Shown: positions 7,662-15,957 of the stretch, in pieces
How the letters are laid out: the number at the start of each line of letters is the position of its first letter
How positions within the stretch are numbered: the stretch's first letter is position 1
Source of the DNA: Bacillota bacterium
GTDB lineage: Bacteria > Bacillota > Clostridia > Christensenellales > Aristaeellaceae
Reading direction: 5' to 3'
Assembly (NCBI GenBank): GCA_023404715.1
Contig: JAEYAR010000170.1
Span: 15,520-79,519, forward strand
DNA: 64,000 bases
Made by a program: the position numbers and the translations under genes
Notes under the pieces: generated by a model
Told to the model about the DNA's origin: nothing
Databases searched by the model: none
The model's input: the letters and a program-made list of their open reading frames with translations, nothing else

Positions 7662-8507
7662 TTACGCTCCTTCTATTAATACTTTGGTGATTTCCATGAT
7701 GGTATCAGCATGAACCTGTCCCCAGATGTTTCCATGAATTACTCCATCCGTCCACTTTGCTGAATTGACTTTATAGTTTTCAGCCAAGGCGATCGAGATA
7801 TCATTATACCACTCCACTTGCATGCCGCCATCGTCTCGTTCGTAGACATAATTGGCAATTGTTTCCCCTGATCTTTGTTTGATGATACGAATGTTTATGG
7901 GTATTGATTGATCGTCGGTAATCTTTAGCATCCATTTAGATAAATCTTCATCCGCATTCACAGTAGCAGAAACAAATGCATAACGCTCAAAGAGCGTCCG
8001 AAAGCCGTCCGTATAGGTATCGACACTCTGAAGAAATTCATCTGCACTCGTAATATGTATCATACTGTTTTGATCGATCTCTTCCCATATCTCCGTATCA
8101 GCAGACAACTCCTGGTTTCCCTTGGCAATCTCCAATCCGTCCTGCGCGCTGTCGCTCTCGTAGGAAAAGAGCTCTGTCAATGCGGAAAAGAAGTTCAGCA
8201 CCGCGTCCATGTTGAATGCGCGCGCAACGCCTAAGGATGCCAGGCTGAAGACCATCAGGCAAGCGGCCGCCGCCGCGAACCGCCTCATTCCGGGGCCGGT
8301 AAGGCGGCGTTTGCCTTCATCCCGCCTGATCCTGCGCAGCATTTCCCGGCATTCGCCGTCGGGATCCGCCGGATAGCTGTCCGCGATGGACTTTTCGATC
8401 CAGGCGACGTCCATCTCCGCTTCATCTTTTGCAGCTTCCCTTAATATCGCATGTATATCCACCTCCGCTGGAGCGAACTCGTCATGTTCCTTCGGGTTCG
8501 TACTCAT
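7662..8507 (-). CDS. Anti-sigma factor-like membrane protein (DUF4367 type)
   Basis: 281 aa. Residues 1-70 are cytoplasmic and acidic, with a short HTH-unlike helical region where a sigma factor would bind. One membrane segment follows at about 75-97 (FAAAAACLMVFSLASLGVA). Residues 100-281 are extracellular and end in a strand-rich domain similar to DUF4367. The ATG overlaps the stop of the sigma gene (8504-8507), the usual arrangement of sigma and cognate anti-sigma. No zinc-binding HxxxCxxC motif is present, so it is not a classical ZAS anti-sigma. The pairing is well supported by context. The signal sensed is unknown. Confidence 0.8.
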   Translation of the reverse strand: MSTNPKEHDEFAPAEVDIHAILREAAKDEAEMDVAWIEKSIADSYPADPDGECREMLRRIRRDEGKRRLTGPGMRRFAAAAACLMVFSLASLGVARAFNMDAVLNFFSALTELFSYESDSAQDGLEIAKGNQELSADTEIWEEIDQNSMIHITSADEFLQSVDTYTDGFRTLFERYAFVSATVNADEDLSKWMLKITDDQSIPINIRIIKQRSGETIANYVYERDDGGMQVEWYNDISIALAENYKVNSAKWTDGVIHGNIWGQVHADTIMEITKVLIEGA

Positions 8508-9076
8508 GATTTGGAGCTCCTTTCACTTATATTATGTCGAATCGGCTCGTTTTCGGACATCTTTTTGATAATTTTACGAAGTTTTTCGTTTAGACGCGAA
8601 ATTCGCCTGGAAACGGTGTCCGTCCGCACCCCTTCTCGTTTCCCGATCTGCGCCGGGGACATGTCCAGCTGATAGACGCAGCGGTACAGTTCATAGTCCT
8701 TCCTGTTCAGGCGCTCGGTCGCTCGCTCCAACAGATCGCGCCAGACCACCACGTCGTCGATCCTGCACGTATCCTCAACGTCCGCCAACAGGTTCAGTGG
8801 GCATTCGCATCCCCGCTTCTCTCTTTCCCTCAGGTATTCGTAGAATTTCAGTCTGGCCGTCTTGAACAGCCAAGCCCTCTGGCTCGGATGCCCGCGCAGC
8901 TCTTTCGCGTTTTCAAACGCGGTCAGGAAGACGCTCTGCACGATATCCCCTGCGTCGCCGATGGGCAGCGACGTCCCCCGAAAGATGTGCAAGACGAACG
9001 CCTTGACATGCGGGTATTCTTGATGGGAAAAATCGTCAAACCAACGGCGCGTCTCCTTGTCGTGGCTATACTTCAT
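8504..9076 (-). CDS. ECF-type RNA polymerase sigma factor (sigma-70 family)
   Basis: 190 aa with the two-domain ECF plan. Region 2 lies at about residues 18-85 (DAGDIVQSVFLTAFENA, RAWLFKTARLKFYEYLR). Region 4 lies at about 115-175 (LNRKDYELYRCVYQLDMSPAQIGKREGVRTDTVSRRISRLNEKLRK, with the helix-turn-helix in the second half). A GGGGG run is just before the ATG. It heads an operon with an anti-sigma-like protein, a secreted protein and a small protein. A vegetative-type promoter lies upstream. Divergent from it, 288 bp away, is a Spo0A_C-like regulator. Confidence 0.92.
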   Translation of the reverse strand: MKYSHDKETRRWFDDFSHQEYPHVKAFVLHIFRGTSLPIGDAGDIVQSVFLTAFENAKELRGHPSQRAWLFKTARLKFYEYLREREKRGCECPLNLLADVEDTCRIDDVVVWRDLLERATERLNRKDYELYRCVYQLDMSPAQIGKREGVRTDTVSRRISRLNEKLRKIIKKMSENEPIRHNISERSSKS

Positions 9077-9109
9077 TTGATCCCCCTGCTTTCGTATAGA
9101 ATATCAACT

Positions 9110-9138
9110 ATTATATAGCATAAAAGCACCGTAATCAA
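9110..9138 (-). promoter_or_regulatory. Promoter of the first ECF sigma operon
   Basis: TTGATT (9133-9138) and TATAAT (9110-9115) on the minus strand, with a 17-bp spacer. This is a housekeeping-type promoter about 34 bases before the sigma factor ATG. No ECF-type autoregulatory site was seen. Confidence 0.75.
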
Positions 9139-9304
9139 ACATAGATCAACATGAAACGACAGTTTTTCTTTGATCTTTATGTCCGCCCGGTCAATAAAAA
9201 TAGCTTATTAGAAGCTTCAACGGCTTGATAGCCGCCGATTCTAGCCGTAAAACATCATCAAAAGAATCGCAAAATGTTTTTTCTGCCCAATTTCGACCAA
9301 ATTT

Positions 9305-9340
9305 GGCCATTTGTAAAATAATTAGGTATCCTGTAAGCAC
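9305..9340 (+). promoter_or_regulatory. Shared promoter-like motif of Spo0A_C-like gene 1
   Basis: GGCCA (9305-9309), 17 bp, then TATCCTGTAAGCAC (9327-9340). The same arrangement precedes the two paralogues: 58308-58343 (GGCCA, TACTCTGTAAGCAC) and 60199-60234 (GCCCA, TATGCTCAAGGCAC). Distance to the ATG is 25, 25 and 28 bases. TATnCT could be a -10 element with an unusual -35. A near-match to a Spo0A box on the minus strand (TTCGACC, one mismatch) lies just upstream at 9292-9298. Confidence 0.6.
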
Positions 9341-9364
9341 TAACACAAAGGATGGTGCTTTCAT

Positions 9365-9706
9365 ATGGATAATTGCCTTTCTGTGGTCATGTCGTTGGGC
9401 GGCCATGTTACCCGATGCGGTTATGCCTATCTCGCCACCGCCGTTACGCTGACGTTGCAAAGAGGGCAGTACCCGGCGCGCGAGCTCATGCGCACGCTTT
9501 ACCCACAGGTAGCCAAGATCCACCACACGACCACCGCGCAAGCGGCTCGCAATATCGCCCGCGTGGTCGAGGACATCTGGCAGTATGGCGACCGCGCACG
9601 CCTTAGCGAGATCGCAAAGTACACGGTCGTCGTCAAGCCCTCGCCCGGCGAGCTGATCCTGCTGCTTTCCAACTTTATCTCCGGCTGCGAGATGTCGGCG
9701 ATGTGA
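9365..9706 (+). CDS. Stand-alone Spo0A C-terminal-domain-like protein, copy 1
   Basis: 113 aa, almost entirely one domain resembling the DNA-binding effector domain of Spo0A, the sporulation master regulator. Shared features are GYAYLATA near the N-terminus (Spo0A GYxYLRxA), LYPQVAKIHHTT (Spo0A LYPxxAKxHxTT), a recognition-helix region ending in E-x2-W-x2-GD, and KPSPGELILLLSNFI in place of Spo0A KPTNSEFIAxxADKI. There is no receiver domain. The helix reads ARNIARVVEDIW, where Spo0A has VERAIRHAIEVAW, so base contacts may differ. It is paralogous to 58368-58703 and 60262-60603. It is divergent from an ECF sigma operon and has its own terminator. The homology is by pattern and the role is unknown. 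Confidence 0.85.
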   Translation: MDNCLSVVMSLGGHVTRCGYAYLATAVTLTLQRGQYPARELMRTLYPQVAKIHHTTTAQAARNIARVVEDIWQYGDRARLSEIAKYTVVVKPSPGELILLLSNFISGCEMSAM

Positions 9707-9713
9707 ACCCCAA

Positions 9714-9753
9714 AACGCCCGCGACAGGAGTGAATTCTGTCGCGGGCGTTTTT
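9714..9753. terminator. Bidirectional terminator between Spo0A_C-like gene 1 and trxA
   Basis: Perfect 14-base arms AACGCCCGCGACAG (9714-9727) and 9737-9750 around a nine-base loop, with a T run on the plus strand at 9749-9753. It lies between convergent genes and can serve the plus-strand gene and the minus-strand redox operon. Confidence 0.9.
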
Positions 9754-9763
9754 ATGTTTTCGT

Positions 9764-10087
9764 TTATCGTACGTTCAGCCAGTCGAGGATCGCCTGCTTC
9801 GGGCGCGCGCCGACGGCTGTCGATAGCGCCTTGCCGTCCTTGAGCGCAACGAGCGTCGGGATGCTCATCACCCCGAAGCGCGCGGCCAGCTCGGGCTGCT
9901 CGTCCACGTTGACCTTGCAGACCTTCAGGCCCGCATGCCCCTCCTGGGCGATTTCCTCTACGATGGGCGAGAGCATGCGGCAGGGGCCGCACCACGGCGC
10001 CCAGAAGTCCACCAGCACCGTCTCCTTCGCCTGCATCGCCTCGCGTTCAAAATTCTGCGCGTTCAGTTCCATCGCTTTCATGTTCAT
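9764..10087 (-). CDS. trxA: Thioredoxin
   Basis: 107 aa, the usual thioredoxin length. It reduces protein disulfides in the cytoplasm. The active site WCGPC is at about residues 32-36 (VDFWAPWCGPCRM), and the cis-proline loop is SIPTLVALKDG. AAAGGA precedes the ATG at 10087. It is the last gene of a minus-strand redox operon (RclA-like reductase, CcdA-TlpA fusion, thioredoxin), with a 19-base gap to the fusion gene, so it may supply electrons to CcdA. A second thioredoxin with a WCGYC site is at 57181-57510. The family is certain; the specific partner is inferred. Confidence 0.97.
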   Translation of the reverse strand: MNMKAMELNAQNFEREAMQAKETVLVDFWAPWCGPCRMLSPIVEEIAQEGHAGLKVCKVNVDEQPELAARFGVMSIPTLVALKDGKALSTAVGARPKQAILDWLNVR

Positions 10088-10106
10088 GTCATCCTTTCAA
10101 GTTGAT

Positions 10107-11462
10107 TTATTTGCGTACGCCGCTGAGCGTTTGCGCTACGATGTCGTCCATGATCTCGCCCGTCAGCGTGCCCGTGACGTAGCCGAACACATTGCCCTCC
10201 CGGTCGATCATGAACGTCGTCGGGAACGCGCTGATGCCATATTGTGCGAAGACCTCGCCCGTCGTATCCATCACCGTCGGATAGGTATAGCCGCCATCCG
10301 TGAGAAACTGCCGGATCTCGGGAATCGTCACGTCCGAGTTGTTCGGCGCGTCGTCCGTCTTGGGGTTGGCCACGCCCAAGACGACGACGTCCTGCGCGTT
10401 CAGCCCGTGCTTTTCGTATAGCGCCTGGATTTCGGGCATCTCCATGCGGCAGGGGCCGCACCAGGTCGCCCAGAAGTTGAGGAAGACGACCTGGCCTCTG
10501 TAGTCGGACAGCGTATGCGTCTTCCCGTCCTGATCGGTAAGCGTAAAGTCCGGCGCGGGGATTTTGTCCGGATCAGGCGCAGGGGTCGCCTCGGGCGCTG
10601 CCGGGCCCGCCACCTCCGCCGTCGCGGCAGGCTCCGTCGTCGCTTGGGCGGGCTCTGCGCTAGCCTCCGGCCCGGGCGTCGCCGTGGGGATGGCCGTCGC
10701 GACCGCGGGCGCTGCGGTCGAGGCCGGGCCGCCGGTGAGGCCGGATAGATAGCTGGTCACGCCGTTCATCCAACCGGTGATCATCATCACGCCCATCAGC
10801 ACCATCAGCACGCCGCCCGCCTTCACCGTATAGCGCACCACGTTGCGGTGGCGCTTAAACAGGTCGAGCAGCGAACCTGTGAACAGGCCGACGGCCAGGA
10901 ACGGCAGCACGAAGCCCAGCGTGTATACGCCGATCAGGCCAAAGCCCGTGGCGGACGAATTGGCCGAGGAGGCCATCAGCAGAACGCTCGCCAGCGCGGG
11001 GCCTACGCAGGGTGTCCAGGCAAAGCTGAACGTAAAGCCCATCACGAGGGCCGTCAGCGGGTTCATCGCCAGGCGGTCGAGTCGGAGCGGCAGCCTATGT
11101 TCGCGACCGATCTCTTTGCCCCCAAACAGCCCCAGCTGCAGCAGGCCGAACGCGATCACAATCGCGCCGCCGATGCGCGCAAAGAGCAGGCGGTTTCCGC
11201 TGAAGAATCGACCCAGCGTCGTAAAGCCGAAGCCCAGCAGGAAGAAGGCGAAGCTCACGCCCAGCACGAAGAAGAGCGTGTTGACCATCACCTTCCGGCG
11301 GCCAAACCGCACCGTGCCGTCCGCCTCCACGGTGCGCGTACCGCCCGCGAGGTAGCCGATGTAAAGCGGCACGAGCGGCAACACGCACGGCGAGAAAAAG
11401 CTGATCAATCCCTGTAAAAATACGGTCATCGCCGGCACGCCGGCCTCAATCGTAAAGCCCAT
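10107..11462 (-). CDS. CcdA-like thiol transporter fused to a TlpA-like thioredoxin domain
   Basis: 451 aa. Residues about 12-240 are a six-helix CcdA/DsbD-type membrane domain with the two redox cysteines in SFFSPCVLPLVP and FSFAWTPCVGPAL. A linker rich in Ala, Pro, Thr and Glu spans about 245-300. A TlpA/ResA-like thioredoxin domain follows, with WATWCGPCRMEMPE and a cis-proline in SAFPTTFMID. The membrane part carries electrons from cytoplasmic thioredoxin outward, and the fused domain would reduce extracytoplasmic disulfides. The usual separate partner is thus built in. It sits between the reductase and thioredoxin genes of the same operon. Confidence 0.93.
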   Translation of the reverse strand: MGFTIEAGVPAMTVFLQGLISFFSPCVLPLVPLYIGYLAGGTRTVEADGTVRFGRRKVMVNTLFFVLGVSFAFFLLGFGFTTLGRFFSGNRLLFARIGGAIVIAFGLLQLGLFGGKEIGREHRLPLRLDRLAMNPLTALVMGFTFSFAWTPCVGPALASVLLMASSANSSATGFGLIGVYTLGFVLPFLAVGLFTGSLLDLFKRHRNVVRYTVKAGGVLMVLMGVMMITGWMNGVTSYLSGLTGGPASTAAPAVATAIPTATPGPEASAEPAQATTEPAATAEVAGPAAPEATPAPDPDKIPAPDFTLTDQDGKTHTLSDYRGQVVFLNFWATWCGPCRMEMPEIQALYEKHGLNAQDVVVLGVANPKTDDAPNNSDVTIPEIRQFLTDGGYTYPTVMDTTGEVFAQYGISAFPTTFMIDREGNVFGYVTGTLTGEIMDDIVAQTLSGVRK

Positions 11463-11485
11463 AACGTCCTCCTGTTTTCAATCGT

Positions 11486-12868
11486 TTACCGCTCGTCTGC
11501 CAGCGTGCCGAACAGGTCGTTGAGCGCCTCCGACATCGTCGGATGCGTATAGATCCCATCGCGCAGCGCCGTGTAGGGCAGCCGCGCGTCCATGGCCAGC
11601 TTCACGAGGTTGATCATCTCGTGGGACTCGGCGCAGAACAGATGCGCGCCCAGGATCTCGCCGGTCTTCGCGTCGACGACCGCCTTGAGCAGGCCATCCG
11701 TCTTACCCAGCACCTGCGCTTTGGGGATCGCGGATGCGCTCAGGCGTGCCACAAGCACCTCGTAACCTTGCGCGCGCGCCTCCTGTTCGCCGAGCCCTAC
11801 GCGCGAAAACGGCGGATCGAGAAATACGCTGTAGGGAACTGCCCCGCGGTTTCGAACGGTACGTTCGCCTTGCTCCAGCAGCTGCGAACGCACGATTCGG
11901 GCATCGTCCAGCGAAATGTAGGTGAACTGCTGGCCGCCCGTGACGTCGCCCATCGCCCAGATGTTCTCCGCCGTGGTGCGCAGCCGCTCGTCCACGCGGA
12001 TAGCCCCGCGCTCCGTCAGGGCTACGCCCGCCGCTTCAAGGTTCAGGCCCTGCACGTTCGCTCTGCGTCCCGTCGCGATCAGAATGGCCTGCGCCCATAG
12101 CGTTTCCTCCCCTTCCGGCGTCCGCAGATGAATGGCGCTGCGCTCAGCATCATCCCGGACGGCCAGAACAGTTGCCGAACGTATGACGCGTACGCCGCGC
12201 CGCTCAAGGCTCAAGCGCACCGCCTCGGCGATCTCCGCGTCCTCCCGTGGCAAAAACACGTCTCCGTCCTGCACGACGGTCACCTGCGCGCCAAACCCCG
12301 CGTAGATCGAGGCAAACTCCATCCCGATGTATCCGCCGCCGATGATCGCGAGGCGGCGAGGCAGCTCGCGCAGGTCCATCAGCGTCTCGCTGGTATAGGC
12401 CCGTTTGCTCTCCCGCAGGCCCTCGATTGGCGGCACAAAGGGGCGAGAGCCCGTGTTGATGAAGATGCGCTGCGCCTCGATCGCGCTTTCCTGTCCGTCC
12501 TTTGAACGGAGGCGGAGCGTATGCGCATCCATGAAAGACGCCTCCGCGTCGATCACCTCGACATTGGGGTGGCTGTTCAGCTTCGTATAGTTCTTTTCGC
12601 GTAGCATACCCGTAAGCGCGCCCTTTTCTTCGATGGCCGCCGCATAACGGGCTGCTTTTTCCTCAAAGCTCCCGCCCAGCGCAGACGACCGCTCCGCCGC
12701 GCGCACCAGCGCCTTCGTCGGAATGCAGCCGACGTTGATGCACGTGCCGCCGTACATCATAGACGAGCGCTCTATCAGCGCCACGCGCTTGCCTTCCCGC
12801 CCAATCGCCGCCGCCAGCGTCTTTCCTCCCTTGCCAAACCCGATGATCGCCGCGTCATACTGTTTCAT
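11486..12868 (-). CDS. FAD-dependent pyridine nucleotide-disulfide oxidoreductase (RclA/mercuric-reductase-like)
   Basis: 460 aa class I flavoprotein disulfide reductase. The FAD-binding motif is AIIGFGKGGKTLAAAIG. The redox-active disulfide is in GGTCINVGCIPTKAL. The NAD(P)-binding site is AIIGGGYIGMEFASIYAGFG, with a second FAD motif IWAMGDVTGG and a C-terminal dimer domain ending HPTMSEALNDLFGTL. The N-terminal FGKGGKTLA and MYGGTCINVGCIPTK closely resemble RclA, which reduces metal ions during reactive chlorine stress. There is no N-terminal metal-binding domain as in MerA. It is first in the redox operon and has a palindrome at its promoter. The substrate is inferred. Confidence 0.9.
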   Translation of the reverse strand: MKQYDAAIIGFGKGGKTLAAAIGREGKRVALIERSSMMYGGTCINVGCIPTKALVRAAERSSALGGSFEEKAARYAAAIEEKGALTGMLREKNYTKLNSHPNVEVIDAEASFMDAHTLRLRSKDGQESAIEAQRIFINTGSRPFVPPIEGLRESKRAYTSETLMDLRELPRRLAIIGGGYIGMEFASIYAGFGAQVTVVQDGDVFLPREDAEIAEAVRLSLERRGVRVIRSATVLAVRDDAERSAIHLRTPEGEETLWAQAILIATGRRANVQGLNLEAAGVALTERGAIRVDERLRTTAENIWAMGDVTGGQQFTYISLDDARIVRSQLLEQGERTVRNRGAVPYSVFLDPPFSRVGLGEQEARAQGYEVLVARLSASAIPKAQVLGKTDGLLKAVVDAKTGEILGAHLFCAESHEMINLVKLAMDARLPYTALRDGIYTHPTMSEALNDLFGTLADER

Positions 12869-12952
12869 TTTGACGTCGCCCCTCTCTGTGTTTCGAATCC
12901 CCGCTGCGTTAACGCGGCAGGCTTTACTGCAACTTTTTTCTTTTCAGTTCCT

Positions 12953-12987
12953 ACTGTAATTTTACCAATTACAGTTTGGTTTGTCAA
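12953..12987 (-). promoter_or_regulatory. Redox-operon promoter with palindromic operator
   Basis: Minus-strand TTGACA (12982-12987) and TAAAAT (12959-12964), 17 bp apart. A perfect inverted repeat ACTGTAATT / AATTACAGT (12953-12961 and 12967-12975) covers the -10 region, as expected for a repressor site. TGTA/TACA cores are typical of winged-helix repressors of the BlaI/CopY and MarR types; which one binds is unknown. Confidence 0.8.
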
Positions 12988-13033
12988 GGGATTTTTCATT
13001 TTCATAAAACTTTTTTCGATGGGCAGCTAGCCC

Positions 13034-13062
13034 TTTGTTCCTCCGTACGGGTATGCTATAAT
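13034..13062 (+). promoter_or_regulatory. Promoter of egsA
   Basis: TTTGTT (13034-13039) and TATAAT (13057-13062), 17 bp apart, with an extended TGC before the -10. It lies 50 bases upstream of the EgsA start. Confidence 0.7.
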
Positions 13063-13112
13063 GCAAATGAAACGATCACATCCTTGCGCTGAGAAAAAAC
13101 AGGAGGAACCCT

Positions 13113-14432
13113 ATGAATCTGAACGAGTTGCTCTGCCGGGACATTCCCTGTTCCTGCGGCCAAACGCACCGCGCAAACGTCGAGGCGGTCTACATCGAAT
13201 CGGGCGCCATCGCCCGCTTGCCGGGCGAGCTGCAAAAGCGCGGCTACGCGCGCCCGCTCCTCGTCTGCGATGAAAACACATTGCCGGCCGCCGGACGGCG
13301 CGCGCAAGCAGCGCTTTCGCAAGCCGGCTGCGCCTATCGCACGTTTACCTACCCGCAGGCGGATCTCGCGGCCGACGACGCAGCGCAGGCGCAGCTCTTC
13401 GAGCAGGTACTGGATGCCGACGTACTCGTCGCCGTGGGCGCGGGCACGCTGGGCGATCTGTGTAAGTTCGTCAGCTTCCGCCGGGGGCTTCCCTGCTTCA
13501 CCGTGGCGACCGCGCCCTCCATGGACGGCTTCGCCTCCACCGTCGCCGCGATGATCACCGGCAGCATGAAGGTAACCTACGAGACGCACACGCCGCAGGT
13601 CATCCTCGCGGACGTGGACGTGCTGAAGGCGGCGCCCATGGAGATGATCGCCGCCGGCGTGGGCGACATCCTGGGGAAGTACACCTGTCTATGCGATTGG
13701 CAGATCGCCCACGTCGTGACGGGCGAGGCCTATTGCGACAAGATCGCCGGCATGATCAGGGATTGTATCCGCCGCGTCGTGGCCGGTTTGCCCGCCCTGC
13801 CGGGCCGCGGGCCCGAGGCGGTGCGCGACCTGTGCGAGGCGCTCGTGCTCTCGGGCGTCGCCATGGCCTACGCGGGCAACTCGCGCCCGGCTTCCGGCAG
13901 CGAGCATCACCTGTCGCATTTCTTTGAGCTGCGCTTTTTGCAGCAGGGGCGTCCCCCCGTGCTGCACGGCATCAAGGTCGGCGTCGGCACGGTCATCGTG
14001 CTGCGCGCTTACGAGCGCCTGCGGGATGCGCGGCCCGACTTTGAAGGGGCGCGCAGAGCCGCTGCCGCCTTTGACGAGGAGGCCTGGCAAGCGCGGATGC
14101 GCGCCGCATACGGCGCAGGCGCCAAGGACGTGCTGGAGCTGGAGGCGCGCTCGCATAAAAACGCGCCCGCCAATGTCATCGAGCGCCTGCTTGCGCTCGA
14201 AAACCGCTGGCCTGAGGTCGAAGCGCTCATCGCCGCCCTCCCCACGCCCGCAGAGGTTCACGCGCAGCTCTCCGCGGTCGGCGCGCCCAGCGAGCCCGCC
14301 CAATTGGGCATCGACGGCGACCTGCTGGCGGAGGGCATCCTGTGCGCCAAAGAGCTGCGCGTGCGCTACGGCCTGTGGCAAATGCTGTTCGACCTGGGGA
14401 TGCTCGACGAAACCGCGCAGGCGTTGCGCTAA
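13113..14432 (+). CDS. egsA: sn-glycerol-1-phosphate dehydrogenase (AraM/EgsA)
   Basis: 439 aa. It interconverts dihydroxyacetone phosphate and sn-glycerol-1-phosphate with NAD(P)H and a metal ion; this is the archaeal-type glycerophosphate enantiomer, also made by some Firmicutes. The N-terminal Rossmann-like half contains DVLVAVGAGTLGDLCKF and ATAPSMDGFAS. The metal ligands lie in the GVGD segment, GSEHHLSHFFE and VLHGIKVGVGT, in family order. AGGAGG precedes the ATG. A HAD phosphatase starts 17 bases after the stop and probably forms a two-gene operon with it, which suggests dephosphorylation of the product. No prenyl-transferring PcrB homologue is seen here. Confidence 0.93.
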   Translation: MNLNELLCRDIPCSCGQTHRANVEAVYIESGAIARLPGELQKRGYARPLLVCDENTLPAAGRRAQAALSQAGCAYRTFTYPQADLAADDAAQAQLFEQVLDADVLVAVGAGTLGDLCKFVSFRRGLPCFTVATAPSMDGFASTVAAMITGSMKVTYETHTPQVILADVDVLKAAPMEMIAAGVGDILGKYTCLCDWQIAHVVTGEAYCDKIAGMIRDCIRRVVAGLPALPGRGPEAVRDLCEALVLSGVAMAYAGNSRPASGSEHHLSHFFELRFLQQGRPPVLHGIKVGVGTVIVLRAYERLRDARPDFEGARRAAAAFDEEAWQARMRAAYGAGAKDVLELEARSHKNAPANVIERLLALENRWPEVEALIAALPTPAEVHAQLSAVGAPSEPAQLGIDGDLLAEGILCAKELRVRYGLWQMLFDLGMLDETAQALR

Positions 14433-14449
14433 AGAGGCAAGGAGTACGC

Positions 14450-15244
14450 ATGGATATCCGAAACAAAAAGCTTTTCCTGCTCGACATCGACGGTACGGTC
14501 TCTTTGGACGCCACGCTCTTTCCGGGCAGCATGGACTTTTTTCGCCACGTGACCGCCGCGGGCGGCAAGTACGTCTTCATCACCAACAATTCGACCAAGT
14601 CCATCGCCGATTATGTAAAAAAGTTTACGCGCATGGGCGTCCCGGTGGACGAGAGCAGCTTTGTCACCGCCACTTCCGCCACCGTACGCCATCTGCGGGC
14701 GCACCACGCGCAGGACAAGATCTACGTCGTCGGCACCCGTTCGCTGGTGACGGAGCTTGCGCGCGCGGGCCTCAAGGCCGTGACGCGTCTGGAGGACGGC
14801 GTCTCCTGCGCGTTGGTGGGCTTTGACGACGAACTGACGTATGAAAAGGTGCGCGCGCTGTGCGAGCTGCTCTTTACCCGGCCCAAGACCGCTTACCTGG
14901 CCACCAATCCGGATCTGGCTTGCCCCGTCGGTTTCGGCGCGATTCCCGACTGCGGGGCCATCTGCGGCCTGATCCGCTGCGCGACCGGCCGCGACCCGCT
15001 CTACATCGGCAAGCCCAACGCCATCATCGTCGAGATGTGTCTCGAGCAGACGGGATTTACCCGCGAGCAGACGCTCGTCGTCGGCGACAGGCTGTACACG
15101 GATATCGCCTGCGGCATCGCCGCGGGGGTAGATACGGCGGTCGTTTTTACCGGCGAGGTCAAGCCGGAGGATCTTGAAAATTCGCCCTTTGCGCCGACCT
15201 TCGCCTTCGCGGACATCCGCGCGCTAAGCAAAGCCGTATTCTAA
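14450..15244 (+). CDS. HAD-family phosphatase (NagD/class IIA type)
   Basis: 264 aa with the class IIA HAD plan: nucleophile motif LLDIDGTVSLD at residues 9-19, motif II FITNNSTKS, a large cap, and the C-terminal VVGDRLYTDIACGIAAG. It would hydrolyse small phosphate esters in the cytoplasm. AAGGAG is six bases before the ATG at 14450; an earlier in-frame ATG lies inside egsA and lacks a site. Coupling with egsA makes glycerol-1-phosphate a plausible substrate, as an inference from context. The family otherwise covers phosphoglycolate and p-nitrophenyl phosphatases. Confidence 0.92.
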   Translation: MDIRNKKLFLLDIDGTVSLDATLFPGSMDFFRHVTAAGGKYVFITNNSTKSIADYVKKFTRMGVPVDESSFVTATSATVRHLRAHHAQDKIYVVGTRSLVTELARAGLKAVTRLEDGVSCALVGFDDELTYEKVRALCELLFTRPKTAYLATNPDLACPVGFGAIPDCGAICGLIRCATGRDPLYIGKPNAIIVEMCLEQTGFTREQTLVVGDRLYTDIACGIAAGVDTAVVFTGEVKPEDLENSPFAPTFAFADIRALSKAVF

Positions 15245-15355
15245 TCGTATTCTCATGATGCTTTCAGCCTTTTCCAAAGCAGTTTGTCCGCTTTTGCGGT
15301 ATCCTATAGTCATTCCAAGAAACAAACACCGCAGACATTGCGAGGAGGAAAGACC

Positions 15356-15898
15356 ATGACCACTTTTCAGAATGACCAGCTTGAAAGCATCGAATACCTT
15401 CGTAACCACGCCAACATCACCTACGCCGAGGCGGTCGACCTGCTTGAGCGCTTTGATGGCGATGTAACCGCCTGCCTGATCGAGCTCGAGCGCCAGGGCC
15501 GCATCCGCGACGAGGCCGCCACCGCCCAGCAGGATTACCAGAAAACCGAGCAGGAGAGCGAACAGCGCAGCGCAGCGCGCCGCCGCGTGCACGGCATCCT
15601 GTCCACCCTGCTGCGTAACCGCGTGAACATCGTCGCCGACGGCGCAAAAATCGCCGATTTCAGCGTTCTGTTCATCGTCGTGCTCGCCATCCTCTGCCCG
15701 CAGTTTATGCTGCTGGCCGCCCTGCTGCTTCTGCTGCTCGGCTATCGCTACAGCCTCAGCCGCCTGGAGGCGGAAGACATCTCTACGTCCGTCGGCGAGG
15801 TCGTGCGCGGCACAGCCCGTTCCCTCGGTACGCTCGGCCGCAGCGTCGTGGCAACCGTCCGTAGTCTGTTCGCGACCGAACAGCCCAACAACGGTTAA
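15356..15898 (+). CDS. UBA-like plus DUF4342-type small membrane protein
   Basis: 180 aa. Residues about 5-45 resemble a bacterial UBA/TS-N-like helix bundle (LESIEYLRNHANITYAEAVDLLERFDGDVTACLIELE). A charged Gln/Glu-rich linker follows. A hydrophobic segment at about 103-135 (FSVLFIVVLAILCPQFMLLAALLLLLLG) gives one or two membrane passes, and a helical tail ends the protein. GAGGAGG precedes the ATG at 15356. It is a single gene with its own terminator. Proteins of this plan are known in Firmicutes but their function is not established. Confidence 0.8.
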   Translation: MTTFQNDQLESIEYLRNHANITYAEAVDLLERFDGDVTACLIELERQGRIRDEAATAQQDYQKTEQESEQRSAARRRVHGILSTLLRNRVNIVADGAKIADFSVLFIVVLAILCPQFMLLAALLLLLLGYRYSLSRLEAEDISTSVGEVVRGTARSLGTLGRSVVATVRSLFATEQPNNG

Positions 15899-15920
15899 CA
15901 TAGATCCCCTTCCATCCGAC

Positions 15921-15957
15921 GAGGCCGCCGCATTTTTTGCGGCGGCCTCTATTTTTT
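15921..15957 (+). terminator. Terminator after the UBA-like gene
   Basis: Perfect 12-base arms GAGGCCGCCGCA (15921-15932) and 15938-15949 around five T, followed by ATTTTTT. The T run overlaps the first direct repeat of the next promoter. Confidence 0.92.

Noticed and set aside
9292..9298. A Spo0A box before Spo0A_C-like gene 1
   Set aside because: TTCGACC differs by one base from the core complement TTCGACA; noted as a near-match only.
9191..9541. A 116-codon minus-strand frame overlapping the first Spo0A_C-like gene
   Set aside because: It has no ribosome site, is antisense to a gene with clear paralogues, and its composition follows that gene.
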